Assembly (NCBI GenBank): GCA_030549335.1
Contig: CM060187.1
Span: 3,534,001 to 3,598,000 of the forward strand
Length of the DNA: 64,000 bases
Direction of reading: 5' to 3'
Source of the DNA: Pontederia crassipes
Taxonomy: Eukaryota > Streptophyta > Magnoliopsida > Commelinales > Pontederiaceae
Below the pieces are notes generated by a model. That model was not told the origin of the DNA, did no database searches, and was given only the letters and a program-made list of their open reading frames with translations. A program made the position numbers and the translations under genes. Below are positions 35,938-47,171 of the stretch, piece by piece. Every line of letters starts with the position of its first letter. Positions within the stretch are counted from its first letter, which is position 1.

Positions 35938-37063
35938 ATTTCAAAAAATCTTGGAGGCATGCCATTCATCCCCTTATGGAGGTCATGGAGCCACACACAA
36001 GACTGCTGCCAAAGTCCTCCAATCTGGATTTTATTGGCCAAGTTTATTCAAGGATGCACATATCTTTGTGAAGGGCTGTGATCAATGCCAAAGAGCTGGT
36101 TCCATCTCAAGAAGGAATGAAATGCCACAACAAGGAATTTTAGAAGTGGAAATATTTGATGTATGGGGCATTGACTACATGGGGCCTTTCCCTAGTTCAT
36201 GTGGTTACAAGTTTATTCTTCTAGCTATAGACTATGTGTCCAAATGGATTGAGGCCATTCCCACCATTGCAGCTGATTCCAGGGCGGTAATCAAGTTGTT
36301 CAAGGAAGTTATCTTTCCAAGGTTTGGAATTCCTAGAGTGGTCATAAGTGATGGGGGTAGCCACTTTATTGAAAGGTGTTTTGAGAACCTCCTAATTAAG
36401 TATGGAGTGAGGCACAAAGTTTCCACTTCATATCATCCTCAAACAAATGGCCAAGCAGAAGTATCAAATAGGGAGGTAAAAGCTATGTTGAAAAAAACAG
36501 TTTCATTGACAAGAAAAGATTGGAGTTTGAAGTTGAATGAAGCTCTTTGGGCATATAGGACAGCATACAAGACTCCAATTGGTACTTTTCCCTACAAGCT
36601 TGTTTATGGAAAAACTTGCCATTTGCCAATTGAGTTGAAGCATAAGGCATATTGGGCAGTCAAGGCACTCAATTATGATATGCATGCATGTGGGCAAAAG
36701 AGGCTTCTCCAAATTGATGAACTTGATGAAATTAGGCTAAATGCCTACCATAATTCAGAATTCTACAAGGAAAGGACTAAAAGATGGCATGATGGAAGGA
36801 TTCTGAAAAGGGATTTCAAGGTTGGAGACCTTGTATTACTCTTCAACTCAAGATTAAAGATTTTTCCAGGAAAGTTGAAGTCAAGGTGGAGTGGACCATT
36901 CAAAATTCACAAAGTATATCCATTTGGTGCCGTGGACCTTCTGAATGACAAGGATGACATATTTAAGGTAAATGGACAGAGGTTAAAGATTTACAATCCC
37001 ACAGCCATGGATTCTGCAAAGGAGGAGCTGATTCTAGCTGATTTGTCACTACCACCTAGCTGA
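35876..37063 (+). pseudogene. Integrase of element E
   Basis: It would insert the DNA copy into the genome. The true integrase sequence starts near 35930, one frame away from reverse transcriptase because of a frameshift. The HHCC zinc domain is readable ([21 protein letters not shown]). The catalytic core has Asp in WGIDYMGPF, Asp in [10 protein letters not shown] and Glu in [14 protein letters not shown]. The C-terminal part ([16 protein letters not shown]) is the usual DNA-binding fold. I see no chromodomain, as expected for Athila-type elements. Confidence 0.9.
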
Positions 37064-37111
37064 TTTCACCTTGTATCAATGTCTAGCCAAAGACATTAAA
37101 GAAAGGCACTT

Positions 37112-37129
37112 CTTGGGAGGTAACCCAAG
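37112..37129 (+). other. Hairpin shortly after pol in element E
   Basis: CTTGGG, loop AGGTAA, CCCAAG forms a perfect six-pair stem 49 bases after the pol stop. A GGGAGG(C/T)AACCCA-type word at this place is familiar from other plant Athila/Tat elements. Its function is not known to me. Confidence 0.65.
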
Positions 37130-37599
37130 CATTATCAACTTAATCTTTCTGTTTTTGCAGGAATAAATGGTGAGAAACAGGTTCAATTCACAAGTTTCAA
37201 ATTCAGGGAGTACCCTTACCCCTATTTCTGATTTTTACACTGAAAACTTAATGATAACTGATATTATCTTTCTCATTATGCTTCATTGATCATATCATCA
37301 TCTGAATTTACACCCGTATCAATTATCCAAATTTGCTATAGCCCAATTTCAGTGAATTTCAGAAATTCTCAATGCATTGCTGAATTCTGCACTCAAAAAT
37401 CTGATTAGTTGCAAATCTGCCATACCAATTGATATCCTTTGTTTCTCTGCAGGATCAGTTGCAACTAATGAAGATTATACCACCCAAAGTTTCTGGATGA
37501 AGTGCCAAGAGAATTCAAATGCCCAATTTAATGCATTTCAATCCCACCCACCCCGCTCCCTTGCCTTTATTTTTCAACCCTAAGGACAGTGTTGAGAAT

Positions 37600-37613
37600 A
37601 AGCTTGGGGGAGG
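37600..37613 (+). other. Second (internal) polypurine-like tract of element E
   Basis: AAGCTTGGGGGAGG is nearly the same as the tract next to the 3' LTR (AAGCTTGGGGAAGTT, 38602-38616), one kilobase downstream. Element C has the same arrangement. It may act as an extra plus-strand priming site. Confidence 0.55.
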
Positions 37614-38147
37614 AAACCTGGTGCTTTTCTAACCTTTACACCATGTTTTCAATTGATTTTAATGTTCATATCATAAATCATACCAGGTTATCAGTAGATT
37701 TTGCAAGTTATCATTGGTTTTCACAAGTTGTCACTAGTTATCATTTTTTTGGACCCAACTCAATTTTGAATTCATTTTAACTCTGAAATGGGTAGAATAC
37801 TTCATTATGACAGTGGGTGCACTCCAATACCAAGTGGCCAACTTGGCCATTAGCCTTCTTGCTTTAATTGGCATTATGAATTCAGATGCATTTGAATGAA
37901 GTTTTCAGCTGAAAATTATTCCTTTTTGTGGGTCACACTAGTTGATACTTATGGATTTAATTAGTAATATCAGATGTCTAGAAGGGAGTCAAGGCTCTTG
38001 CTGCCATGCTAAATAGGAAAACTTGACTTTTTGGATAAAGTGATCTAAACTATACTTGAGTTTGAACTATTCCTCACTTCATGAACATGATAGAAAAATG
38101 AGAAAAAGGAAAAGTAAAAAGTTGCATGCATGCATAGAAAAAAGGAA

Positions 38148-38325
38148 GAGAGCAAAACTTCCAAAGGAATCTCTCTTCAATGCAAAAAGAAAAGAAAAAT
38201 TTAGGAGAGCAAAACTTCCAAAGGAATCTCTCCTAAAGAAAGCATGAATAAAAATCAGGTGCTAAACCTGTTTATATGCATTTCATGAATAAAAGTCAGG
38301 TGTTAAACTTGTTTAATCAATTGAA
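38148..38325 (+). repeat. Two short direct duplications in the E tail
   Basis: AGAGCAAAACTTCCAAAGGA starts near 38148 and again near 38204. A second word, ATGAATAAAA(A/G)TCAGGTG, occurs near 38246 and 38286. The small frame at 38056-38247 (RAKLPKESL twice) is the translation of the first duplication. Confidence 0.75.
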
Positions 38326-38575
38326 AATTTGTTCATTAAGAGATTTGTAGTTCAACCCCTTTGTAAAGTTGACAATTCCTACAATTCAAATATGTTATTG
38401 ATAGTACTTCTTCCATGGCTTAAATTTGCTTTAGCCTCTGTGATTCCCTAGTTAGAAATTGAGTTTTTGGAAAGAATGAAGTGTTGGCAAAGTGGGAAAT
38501 TCATTTTATTCAATTCAGCTAATCTTTGCTTCATTTGTGGACTTTTAATTCAAGTTTGTCCTTAATTTCTGAATG

Positions 38576-38616
38576 TTTTGCTTGAGGACAAGCAAAAGGC
38601 TAAGCTTGGGGAAGTT
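38576..38616 (+). other. Element E hairpin and polypurine tract
   Basis: A perfect nine-pair hairpin (TTTTGCTTG, loop AGGA, CAAGCAAAA; 38576-38597) is followed by the polypurine tract AAGCTTGGGGAAGTT, which abuts the 3' LTR at 38617. Confidence 0.85.
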
Positions 38617-41600
38617 TGATCACTTGCTGATCACTATATGTTTCTAACTCATTTTAGATGAAATTCATACATATCGAGTCTCACTTTTGCCTATTTTTGG
38701 GCCAATTATACTTGGAATGCAAACATCGTGATAACTAGTTGATATTCCTCATTTCATACTTAATTCCATGTGCATAGAGGTTCTGAAATGCCAAAATCCA
38801 TTAATATTTAAATTCTATGCCAAGCTGTCATTTTGAAGACAAGTTATCATTCCTAAGTGTCAAGTTATCATTATTTTGAATGAATTGATTTTCAATGGTT
38901 TTCTTGCTCTAAATCCATCATTATCATATATAAATCATATTTGGATAGTCACATCTCAACTTGTGCAAAGTTTTAAGCCCATTTGAACAAGTTATCATTT
39001 TTCAAGTGCCAAGTTATCGTTAAAGGGCAATTTTGTCATTTTGACATGCAAAACCATCAATTCTGCACAGGGACCCTAAGCAATCATCTTATTATTGTTC
39101 TAACTCATTGCGGGTCAAATTTCATCACATTTGGATAACCACAACTCAAGTTATCACAAGTTATCATTTTTAAGTCATATAAGTTATCATTTTTGGGCAC
39201 CCAAGTTATCACTTCTTAGAAAGCTCATTCATATTTGATTTCTGACTGCACTCACTTGTTACCCTAGTCCATTTGATGCTTCTAATGCTTTGAATCACTT
39301 ATATTTGGATAATTTCCATGATTTGTGACAAGTTATTATTTCGGGCCCTTAAATTCATTCATATCGATATGAGTTTTCATTCCTGCACAACATAAAATCC
39401 CTTTTGATCACTGAGCTGAGCCTACTTGTGGTTCTTACCCTTATTTGTCTATTTCTTATTAGAAGACATTGATACTTGCTGTTATATGTCTTCTAGCAGG
39501 TGGAATAGGACTGAAAAAGGGAGAAAAAGGAGGGGGGACCACTTGCTTTTTGGGCTGTCCAGGAAAGCTGTCACTGCAGATTCTTCCAGGACCAGGACAC
39601 ATGGCTGCAATCAAAAGATAAAGAACAATTTGATGCTGATCCAAGGGTGAAGAGGAGTGATATAAAAGGTGGAATTTCTGCAGGAGGAAGGGGTTGGTCA
39701 TTCAGGGGTTTGAGCAAGGGTTTGGAGGAAGGCTGCTGCTGGAGCTGCTGCTGCTGGAGGAGCTGCTGGCCGAGAGCTTCTATCCAAAATGATTTGTATC
39801 TGTTTCTTATCCCATTTGATGTCAAGCTTTGTAAACATGAGGAGCTACACTCCATTTCTTCTAGGATAGGGTAGCAGTCTAGATTAGTTTTGAATGAATA
39901 TGGATAGAATTTGTAATTTCTGCACTGAATCATTTACTGATTTTCAGATTTCAGAATTATTTAGAGTTAGTTCTTGACATTGTTGGATCCTATTGTAATA
40001 TATAACTGAGAAGTTATCATTTGAACTATCCAAAAACTTGATGCGTTATAATTGTAACAATAAAATTTGCTAGCAAGTGCACTAGTCGCTGAAGTAATAT
40101 AGTAAAAAGGAGTAAGAGTGTCGAACCCACGAGTAATATTATTAATTCAATATCTGAATCCTTAAATTAATAAGAAAGGAAAAACATGGATTTTGAAAAT
40201 GAGTTTTATAAAATAAAATAAAGAAAATAAAATAAAGATAAGATAGTGGTGTTGAAGTTAGGCCTTAGGATGAAAATAGATCAGGATAAATATTTGAACC
40301 ATAAAAGATAACTGTAATCTTTAAAGATGGATTAGAGTCTCCCTAAAGTAATCTAACATGATTAACTTGTGGTCTCCACGACTGGCATCCCTCAATTTAA
40401 TCATATAGAACTATCTTAATTTAATAAGAATTGAAGTCTCCACGGTACCCCCAAAATCATATTAAAATTAAGATGCATTAAATTGGATTCTCTAGACTAT
40501 TAATCACTCCACAAACTAGTATAGATTAATAGACCACACAAACTTGATTCTCCACACACTAGTTATCAAATTTATGTCAATTATTAATTCCAAATAAAAT
40601 CAATTATAATTAGTATAATGAAGTCTGAAATTAAACACTCCACAAACTGGTATAGCCTAATTCAGAAATTTAATTAACTAATATAAAAGCATTAAGCACA
40701 ATTAATAATTGATCAGAAAAGATTAAAACAAATAAAGTATGGTCCAAACATTTCCCTTCAATTAATAATCTCCTAAAATAATAATCCTAAAAATATGGAG
40801 TTCATCCTAGAAATTCTGGAGAGATAATGAAATACAAATCATAAAGATTGAAAGAATTACACCCAAAATAGCAGTAGAGCTCTCGAATTGGGCAGACAAT
40901 CGGGCAGCCTCTCGAACTTGATCAGGGTCGCGATCAACCTCCAACCGTCGCACCTCTCTCCTCTTGGTCGTAGCCTGCAGAGCTCACGACTCGCCGTGGA
41001 AGAAATCTGAACTTCAGAGCACCCTTTGGAATGACGGATTCTTTACGTATTTATAGGCGCGAACGACCTTCAATTTGATCTCGGTCGTAACATCGTACGG
41101 TTGACTTTAAAATTATAAGATAAACTCGGCCAAAGATAAATCCTTTTATCATTACGCCCAAAGATAAATCCTTTTTATCTTTACTCCCTTAGAGTCTCGG
41201 CCGTAAGGAAATTATTTTATCTTTACTCCTTTTCATTACTCCCAAAAGATAAAAATCCTTTTATCTTTACGCCCAAACAATTTTATCTTTACACCTTCAT
41301 ATATGATTTCATTGCCATTACCCCCTCCAAATCTCGGCCGTAAGAAATTATTTTATCTTTACTCCTTTTGAATCTCGGCCGTAACGACTTGGGTGTAAAG
41401 CCAAATCTCGGCCGTAATGATGAATTCTTCATCCAAATCTCGGCCGTAATCATAAATTCTTTGAAATTTTGGTCGATACAGCACCATCCATTTTAATCTC
41501 GATTTTTCCTGCGAAATAATTATCAAAATTTAGTTAATCCATCCACAATTAAAATATTCAGAGAATTTAATAATTAAAATTGATAAATCCGGAATTATGA

Positions 41601-43445
41601 TTAAAAGTGACTAAAAATGATGCATGCCATGATCAAATTACAGAAAATTTAATTAAAATAATTAACTAAAATATGTTGTATTTTGCATGCATCATATCCC
41701 TAGTTCAGAAATGGATTAGAAACAAATGTCAAGTTCTGAATTCCAATTTAATTGAAGTTCTGATTTCTGAAATTTTGATTTTCTGGTTTCTATTTTTCTG
41801 AACTTCCTGAACCTGAACTCCTGAACTTTTGAATCTGTTTGTCATTGTGGATCTGATTAACAGAGCAACTGAAAGGTTGATATTGTCCCCAATCTTGATC
41901 AGAAATGAATCAAGATATTTGGCATTCTTTAATATTTCAAATCTGTTCACTGTTTCTAATCTGATTTTGAAAACCAGAATTCTGATTTTTTTATTTCTTA
42001 TTGGAATCTATTTTACCAATTGAGTCCCCTGAATTCTTCCAATCACTGATAAGTGAACTTTAGGGATGTCTTGTAGTCCAGAGATGGGTCAAGAATCAGT
42101 TGGTAAGTCAGATTTTCATTGATTTAAAATTCTGATTTATAAAATACTGATTTCCTGGTTTCTGGTTTCCTGAATTTAAAAATTTGATTTCCTGGGCTTT
42201 TGGATCTGATTGTCATCAAGGATTAGATTATTTGAATAGCTGAGAGGGTAATATTTGTCCTGATCTTATTCAGAAATGAATCAAGATGTTTGACAATTTA
42301 GGATTCAAATATGATTTTTCCAAAATCTGATTTCTGAGTTTTGATTCTGAATTCTATTTTCTGATTGTTTGGAATCTGACTTGCCAATTGTTAATTCCTA
42401 TTTTATTCAAATCACTGAGAGGTGTACTCTAGGAATCTCTTGCAGTCCAGAGATGGGTCAAGAGGCATTTGGCAAACCTTAATTCCATCAATCTACATTG
42501 CTCATTTTCCTAAAATGCTGATTCCTATTTTCTTATTTTAATTAAATTCTGATTTCCATTGTCAACCCTCATTTTAATCCACTACTGAGAGAGTCTTAAG
42601 GTCTTCCTTAAGATCCAGAGATGGGCCAAGGAGCAATGGAAATTGTGAATTCCTGTGGTTATATGTTTTGCATTTTCAATTGAACTTGTGTTTGTGTGGA
42701 TTTCAATTTACTTTGCAACCGAGAGGTTGATTTTAAATCCTCCTGGATTTCAGAGATGAATCAAGGATCACAAGCACCATTATTGAGTATATTTTATCCT
42801 GGTTTGGTTGATTGGAATGATTCTATCTTTTTATGATTGCAATTCCAAGTTATCATTCCAAACTTCCTTGAATTGCAAAAATCAGCATTGAACTTTCTTT
42901 TGAGCCCAATGATAACTTGATTTTTAGTGAGGACCCTCTTTTGATTCAACCTAGCTAACAATAATATAATCATATATTGTTTAGTTAGAGGCCAATTGAG
43001 CTGTGGGAATAGCCATTTTCAAGTTGAATCAAAAGTTGGTCATTTAATGATAACTTGTTCCATTCCATCCTTAATTAATTTAGATGAACCCCAAATCCTA
43101 GAAGAACTTTCCTCATTGATAGTTGAACCTTTTTAGACTTCATTCTAGCATTTATAATTCAGTTTTAATAAATTTCCAAAACCCAAAAATCCGTTATCAT
43201 TTCACTTTCCATTAAAAATCTATTTTCACTTCCCTTTGAAAATATTTTTAGCCATTAAAGTAGAACTAATTTAAATTGTTTTAGGGTGCCTTAGACTTCA
43301 AATTATTGTGGATACGACAACCTGAGTCTACTACAACTTACCTGTGCACTTGCAGCTAGTGAGTTGGGAGACCAAAAATTTAAAAATTGACCCTTTTACT
43401 TAATTTCAGCAAGTTATCACTACTCAATCCCAAATACCACTATCA
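38617..43445 (+). repeat. Element E, 3' LTR, interrupted by solo LTR I
   Basis: It matches the 5' LTR end to end except for the 1.66-kb insertion at 40032-41694 and the two stretches missing from the 5' LTR. Without the insertion it is about 3.16 kb. Confidence 0.9.
40032..41694 (-). mobile_element. Solo LTR I inside E's 3' LTR
   Basis: The segment is flanked by a perfect TATCC duplication (40027-40031, 41695-41699). After seven extra bases (AAAAACT) it has the mirrored ends TGATGCG...GCATGCATCA. Its first 100 bases resemble the LTR of element C (GCAAGTGCACTAGTCGCT is shared), so it belongs to a related Tat/Athila-type family in the minus orientation. No coding region is present. The seven extra bases equal, on the minus strand, the AGTTTT spacer plus one base that normally follows the LTR. 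Confidence 0.82.
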
Positions 43446-44631
43446 CTCCATAAACATCATTTTTATTTAGTCATTCATCTAATTATCATATTAAGTGAGT
43501 ATAGATGTTTATAGAGTCATGGATGCATGTAGCAGTTAACTTTAGGATTAAAGCATAATGATAATTAAATTATCGATAAGCGTTATAAAGAAATTATATA
43601 ATATTATTAGGAATACATTTTAATATTTGTAAATATTATAATAAACATGTTTAACTATGATTAACTAATATTAATTAGAGGTTTAACACTAATTTTTAAC
43701 AAAATAATATAATTGGACCTTTGTTAATAGGGTTTTAAGAAACTAAAGCAGGCAGCTCACTAGTTGCTTAGAAAATGATTTTTCCAAACCTCCATATGAT
43801 GTGTTAAAAATACGAAATAAATATATAAATACATATACGTATGCTTAGAGAGAAGAAAAATTTTCCAGAGCAAATACCTAACTGAACGGTAGGAAGAAAT
43901 TCGAAAACATCGCTGATTTAAGGTGAATTTCTGGATCCGAAACTGACCTTCTAGTTCATGAGATCATAGCTTCATGTTTCTTTCTCCATAAATTCTGAAA
44001 TTTTACATGGTCCATCCTTTCAAAGATAGCTTTCTGTGGTCTCTAAAATCATAGAAAAGGATTTTTATATAGGAAGTTATGAGCCTACTTTCAGGAATTA
44101 CTTACTCTATCCTGAGTCAGAGATATGTCCGTCTTGTCCATTAGTGCATGATTAGAGTAAATATAATTAGGCTTTGAACTTTACGTATGTCAAATTAGAC
44201 TTCACAATGGTTTCGTGAGAAGTAGAATCATCCAATTTAGACTTGTATACATAGAGAAATCCATGTGGTTAAGAAGTTATGAATTATTTATTGACAGTCA
44301 CCAGTCTAGAATCCTGAGATAGCACCTAGTTAAGCTATGAAAGATTGAGAAATTTCAAGTGTGAAATAGTCTATGAATATAAATATTTGAAGTTAGATAT
44401 TAGTATCAAAAGAGATTATATGAATTTTAAGGTGCATAAATACTATTTTAATGTGATTGAAAAGTGAAATAGTATTATTACTTGTAGGAAACTATCAAGG
44501 TACAAGTGAAAGGGAGGAAATCTAATAAACTTCCTTGAAAGAACAAAGTATCAAGGTGAGTGGGTAAATTTACAACATAGCAAAATATTATATGTTAGTT
44601 CTTTTATTTATGATATTATCTAAAAAAAAAG

Positions 44632-44700
<69 letters not shown>

Positions 44701-45746
44701 ATTGTTGTGAAAATATTTTCAGGGAACAATGCTTGTGAACATAAAATAAGTTTTACTTGATACCGATACGAAATTATGACATGCGTATTTGAATATTGTT
44801 AAACTCCATGTGTTCATTGGCCATGCTAGTTGAGAAAGGCCTTTGAGATCGCATTCGATATACATGAAGCCTTTGGGGTATATATCATGTGTCTTTGCCC
44901 TTTGGGGACTGCTATGCGTGCACATATTGACCCAGGTTATACTCCACATATCTGAGATGGAGGGATACGTATTGACCTATGATTTGCTTTGCGTATCCGA
45001 CACTCTTGATTATGAAGCTCTGCTTTAACTGTATAGCACATGATCATAGAGGGATACGTATAGACCCATGATGAGTATGTGCGATGATACATGTGTGAAG
45101 TTTAACTATGATATCTTGAATAACTTTTATTTATGTAAAGTTCATATGATTTGACAACTTATGTTATATGAATTATGCTTTAAATATTTTCTCATATGAA
45201 AGAAATGTGATTATTTAAATGTTATATGCACTCGTGTTGTTCCACTATGTTATACTTTTATTCCATTCACTGAGCAAATGATTGTTGCTCATAGTACTCA
45301 TTTTAAATTTTTTAGATACTCGTAAGTTCTCGAGTTGAGTTGACTCGGAGCTTGTTTTTGCTGCATATAGAAGAAGTTGAGAGCCACTGGAGCACTTCTA
45401 TTCCCCCTTCACTTTTGTTTTTCGAAGCATGCATTTAATAGATAATCCTAGATGTTGTAATTAAGTTTGTGAGAAACTTTTGTAAGGTTGTATAAAACTT
45501 GATCTTATGAGGTGTTATATGTGAGATGATTAATGAAAAAAAAATATAATGACAATATGTAAATGATATGTCTTATAACTATTTATTTAACTTTGATGAA
45601 TATATATGCATCTTTTATATGTATTGGCAAATAACACAATATAAGTAAGGGAGGAGGTTTTGCCGATTTTATTTATAGAATTGCTAAACATAATTAAGGA
45701 AGGTAATAATTGGGATTAGAATTTAGTCACGGAGTTGGGTGTGACA
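43446..45746. repeat. Main body of solo LTR S
   Basis: This is LTR sequence of S with no coding frame. GGGATACGTAT(T/A)GACC(T/C)ATGAT occurs twice (near 44964 and 45052), as in other long Ty3 LTRs. A compound microsatellite lies at 44632-44707. Confidence 0.75.
44632..44707 (+). repeat. Compound microsatellite (ATT)13(GTT)10
   Basis: Thirteen ATT units (44632-44670) pass directly into ten GTT units (44671-44700), followed by ATTGTTG. It is likely to be length-variable. Confidence 0.95.
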
Positions 45747-46324
45747 GTGGTACAAATTTTTTAAATCATTTTTTACGCACACTTTGGAGAAAGCTCGAAA
45801 TTACTTTTCAATTTAGTTAATATCATCATTCTCAAACTGATGGTCAAATAGAAGTTATCAATCGAACTTTGGAAAATCTACTTAGATCTTTGATAAAAGA
45901 AAATATTCAACAATGAGGATTTATAATTAGCTCAAGCAGAGCTTGCTTATAATTGGTTTCAAAGTAAGTCTATTGGCAAAAGTTCTTTCAGTAGTTATGC
46001 TGAGGATAGAGTAAAATAGATTCGAGATTTGCATGAACGTGTTCAAAAGAAAATTATTCAACAAAATGTGAAGTACAAAGTTGATAAGCATAGAAGACCC
46101 ATGAATTTTAAGAAGGAGATATAGTATGGATTTGTCTTCGAAACAAATGATTTCCCCAGGGAGTATTGAAAGTCTCAAGTCTCGAGCAGATGATCCTTTT
46201 CAAGTTCTAAAAAATGATTCGGTGAAAATGCATACAAGATTGACTTGCACAAAAATTGTGGAGTTTCAACAACTTTTAACATCACTGATTTATCTCGTTA
46301 TGTGGAAGAGATGGAAGAAATCCA
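45747..46324 (+). pseudogene. Integrase remnant of element A, part 2
   Basis: After the second GTGGT copy the frame resumes with TNFLNHFLRTLWRKL and then, after a stop, HHSQTDGQIEVINRTL, which holds the catalytic Glu. Past further stops, GDIVWICLRNK and fragments of the integrase C-terminus are visible up to about 46320. Removing S (and E within it) joins this to the part ending at 28546. Confidence 0.75.
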
Positions 46325-46367
46325 ACTTGAGGACAAGTCATTCCGAATCGAGGGAGAATGAAATAAA
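46325..46367 (+). other. Element A hairpin and polypurine tract
   Basis: ACTTG, loop AGGA, CAAGT (46325-46338) precedes a purine-rich run (GAGGGAGAATGAAATAAA) that abuts the 3' LTR. The hairpin is 29 bases from the LTR. Confidence 0.7.
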
Positions 46368-46748
46368 TGATTGAAGATAAATTGACATAGGTTTTGTTTG
46401 GAGTTTCAAAAAGAAGTCATTAAATGCCATAAAGGGTTATTAAGATTTCAAAGACTCATGTACTTAAAGAACATTAAATATTATGAAGAAGTTTAGAAGA
46501 TACATTGAGAGATGAAGGATCATGCAACTTAAAGAATATTGAAGAACTTTAGAAGACACCTTGGGAGGTGAAGGATCATCTTAGGAGTTCAAGAGTCTTT
46601 CATTTATTATATTGTTTAATTTTGAACTAGTATTAATATTATCTTTTGTTGAATTATGAACTATGTTTGGTGGATTCCTTGATATACTTAATTGTTTTCT
46701 TGTTATTCTTGGAGGCTTCATTTTCTTCTAAAAATCCATCCACCATCA
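46368..46748 (+). repeat. Element A, 3' LTR
   Basis: It starts TGATTGAAGATAAATTGACA and ends CCACCATCA, followed by the GAGTT target copy. It contains a short internal duplication (GAAGGATCATGCAACTT-type words) not identical in the 5' LTR. Confidence 0.82.
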
Positions 46749-47171
46749 GAGTTAAGGTTATGAATATTTATGTTTAATGCCTTCCGCTGAGCATATTATA
46801 TTATGCAATAAGATAACAAATAGAGTATGGAGTGATTAGTTTCAGACTTTTATTATCATTCAATAAATTGTTCCTTTAACTTATGAGTTGAAGCATTAAT
46901 ATCGTGTATTTCAAGTGGTCTACTAGTTTTTACCCTATGCGGGATGACAGGTAGCTTAGGAGTTACATATTAATACATATATCTTATTAATATGAAAATT
47001 AATTTGACGTCTGTAGTCTTAATTAAGTTTAATGAGAATTAATATAGTTTGATTTATTTGAGTGAAAGTTCATTACCTAGGGTATTCTTAGTCCCTTTCT
47101 AGACCAAAATTATTTCTTATCATTATAACTCAACTATCATCGTTCTGTATGCAAGTTAATATTAATATTTA

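Larger units (their letters stand above)
37064..38575 (+). other. Element E 3' non-coding tail
   Basis: Athila-type elements often carry an envelope-like frame here, but only short frames (60-70 codons) are open and none has a signal peptide or membrane segment I can support. The region holds a hairpin at 37112, a second polypurine-like tract at 37600 and short direct repeats at 38148-38325. Confidence 0.6.
28565..43445 (+). mobile_element. Element E: Athila-like Ty3 retrotransposon
   Basis: LTRs at 28565-31450 and 38617-43445 begin TGATCACTTG and end CCACTATCA. Flanks are CTTCA (28560-28564) and CTCCA (43446-43450), a target duplication with one mismatch. Order inside: tRNA-Asp-type primer site, gag, DLGAS-type protease, reverse transcriptase, RNase H, integrase, a 1.5-kb non-coding tail, polypurine tract. 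The Pol sequences and long LTRs fit the Athila group. Several in-frame stops, one frameshift before integrase and a changed catalytic residue make it inactive. The LTRs are only a few percent different by eye, so it is younger than D, A and S. Confidence 0.92.
28547..45746. mobile_element. Solo LTR S inside element A, itself interrupted by element E
   Basis: Its first 18 bases (28547-28564, TGTCATGGACATGC...) lie left of element E and the remaining 2.3 kb (43446-45746) lie right of it, ending GGGTGTGACA. The outer ends are inverted (TGTCA/TGACA) and flanked by a perfect GTGGT duplication (28542-28546, 45747-45751). Removing it restores the run of A's integrase frame. No coding region is present, so a solo LTR is the simplest reading. 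Length and general look suggest a Tekay/Del-type Ty3 family. Confidence 0.82.
24711..46748 (+). mobile_element. Element A: decayed Ty3/gypsy element inside D
   Basis: LTRs at 24711-25115 and 46368-46748 are flanked by a perfect GAGTT duplication (24706-24710 and 46749-46753). The related 5' LTR of D shows the uninterrupted site (AGTTTAAGTT). The internal order is primer site, gag with zinc knuckle, protease, reverse transcriptase, RNase H, integrase: the Ty3 order. Many stops and frameshifts break every gene. Its integrase is interrupted between 28546 and 45747 by solo LTR S, which itself contains element E. Confidence 0.85.

Noticed and set aside
37064..38575. Envelope-like gene expected in some Athila elements
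   Set aside because: No frame longer than about 70 codons and no signal peptide or membrane segment. The 38056-38247 frame is a lysine-rich duplication product.
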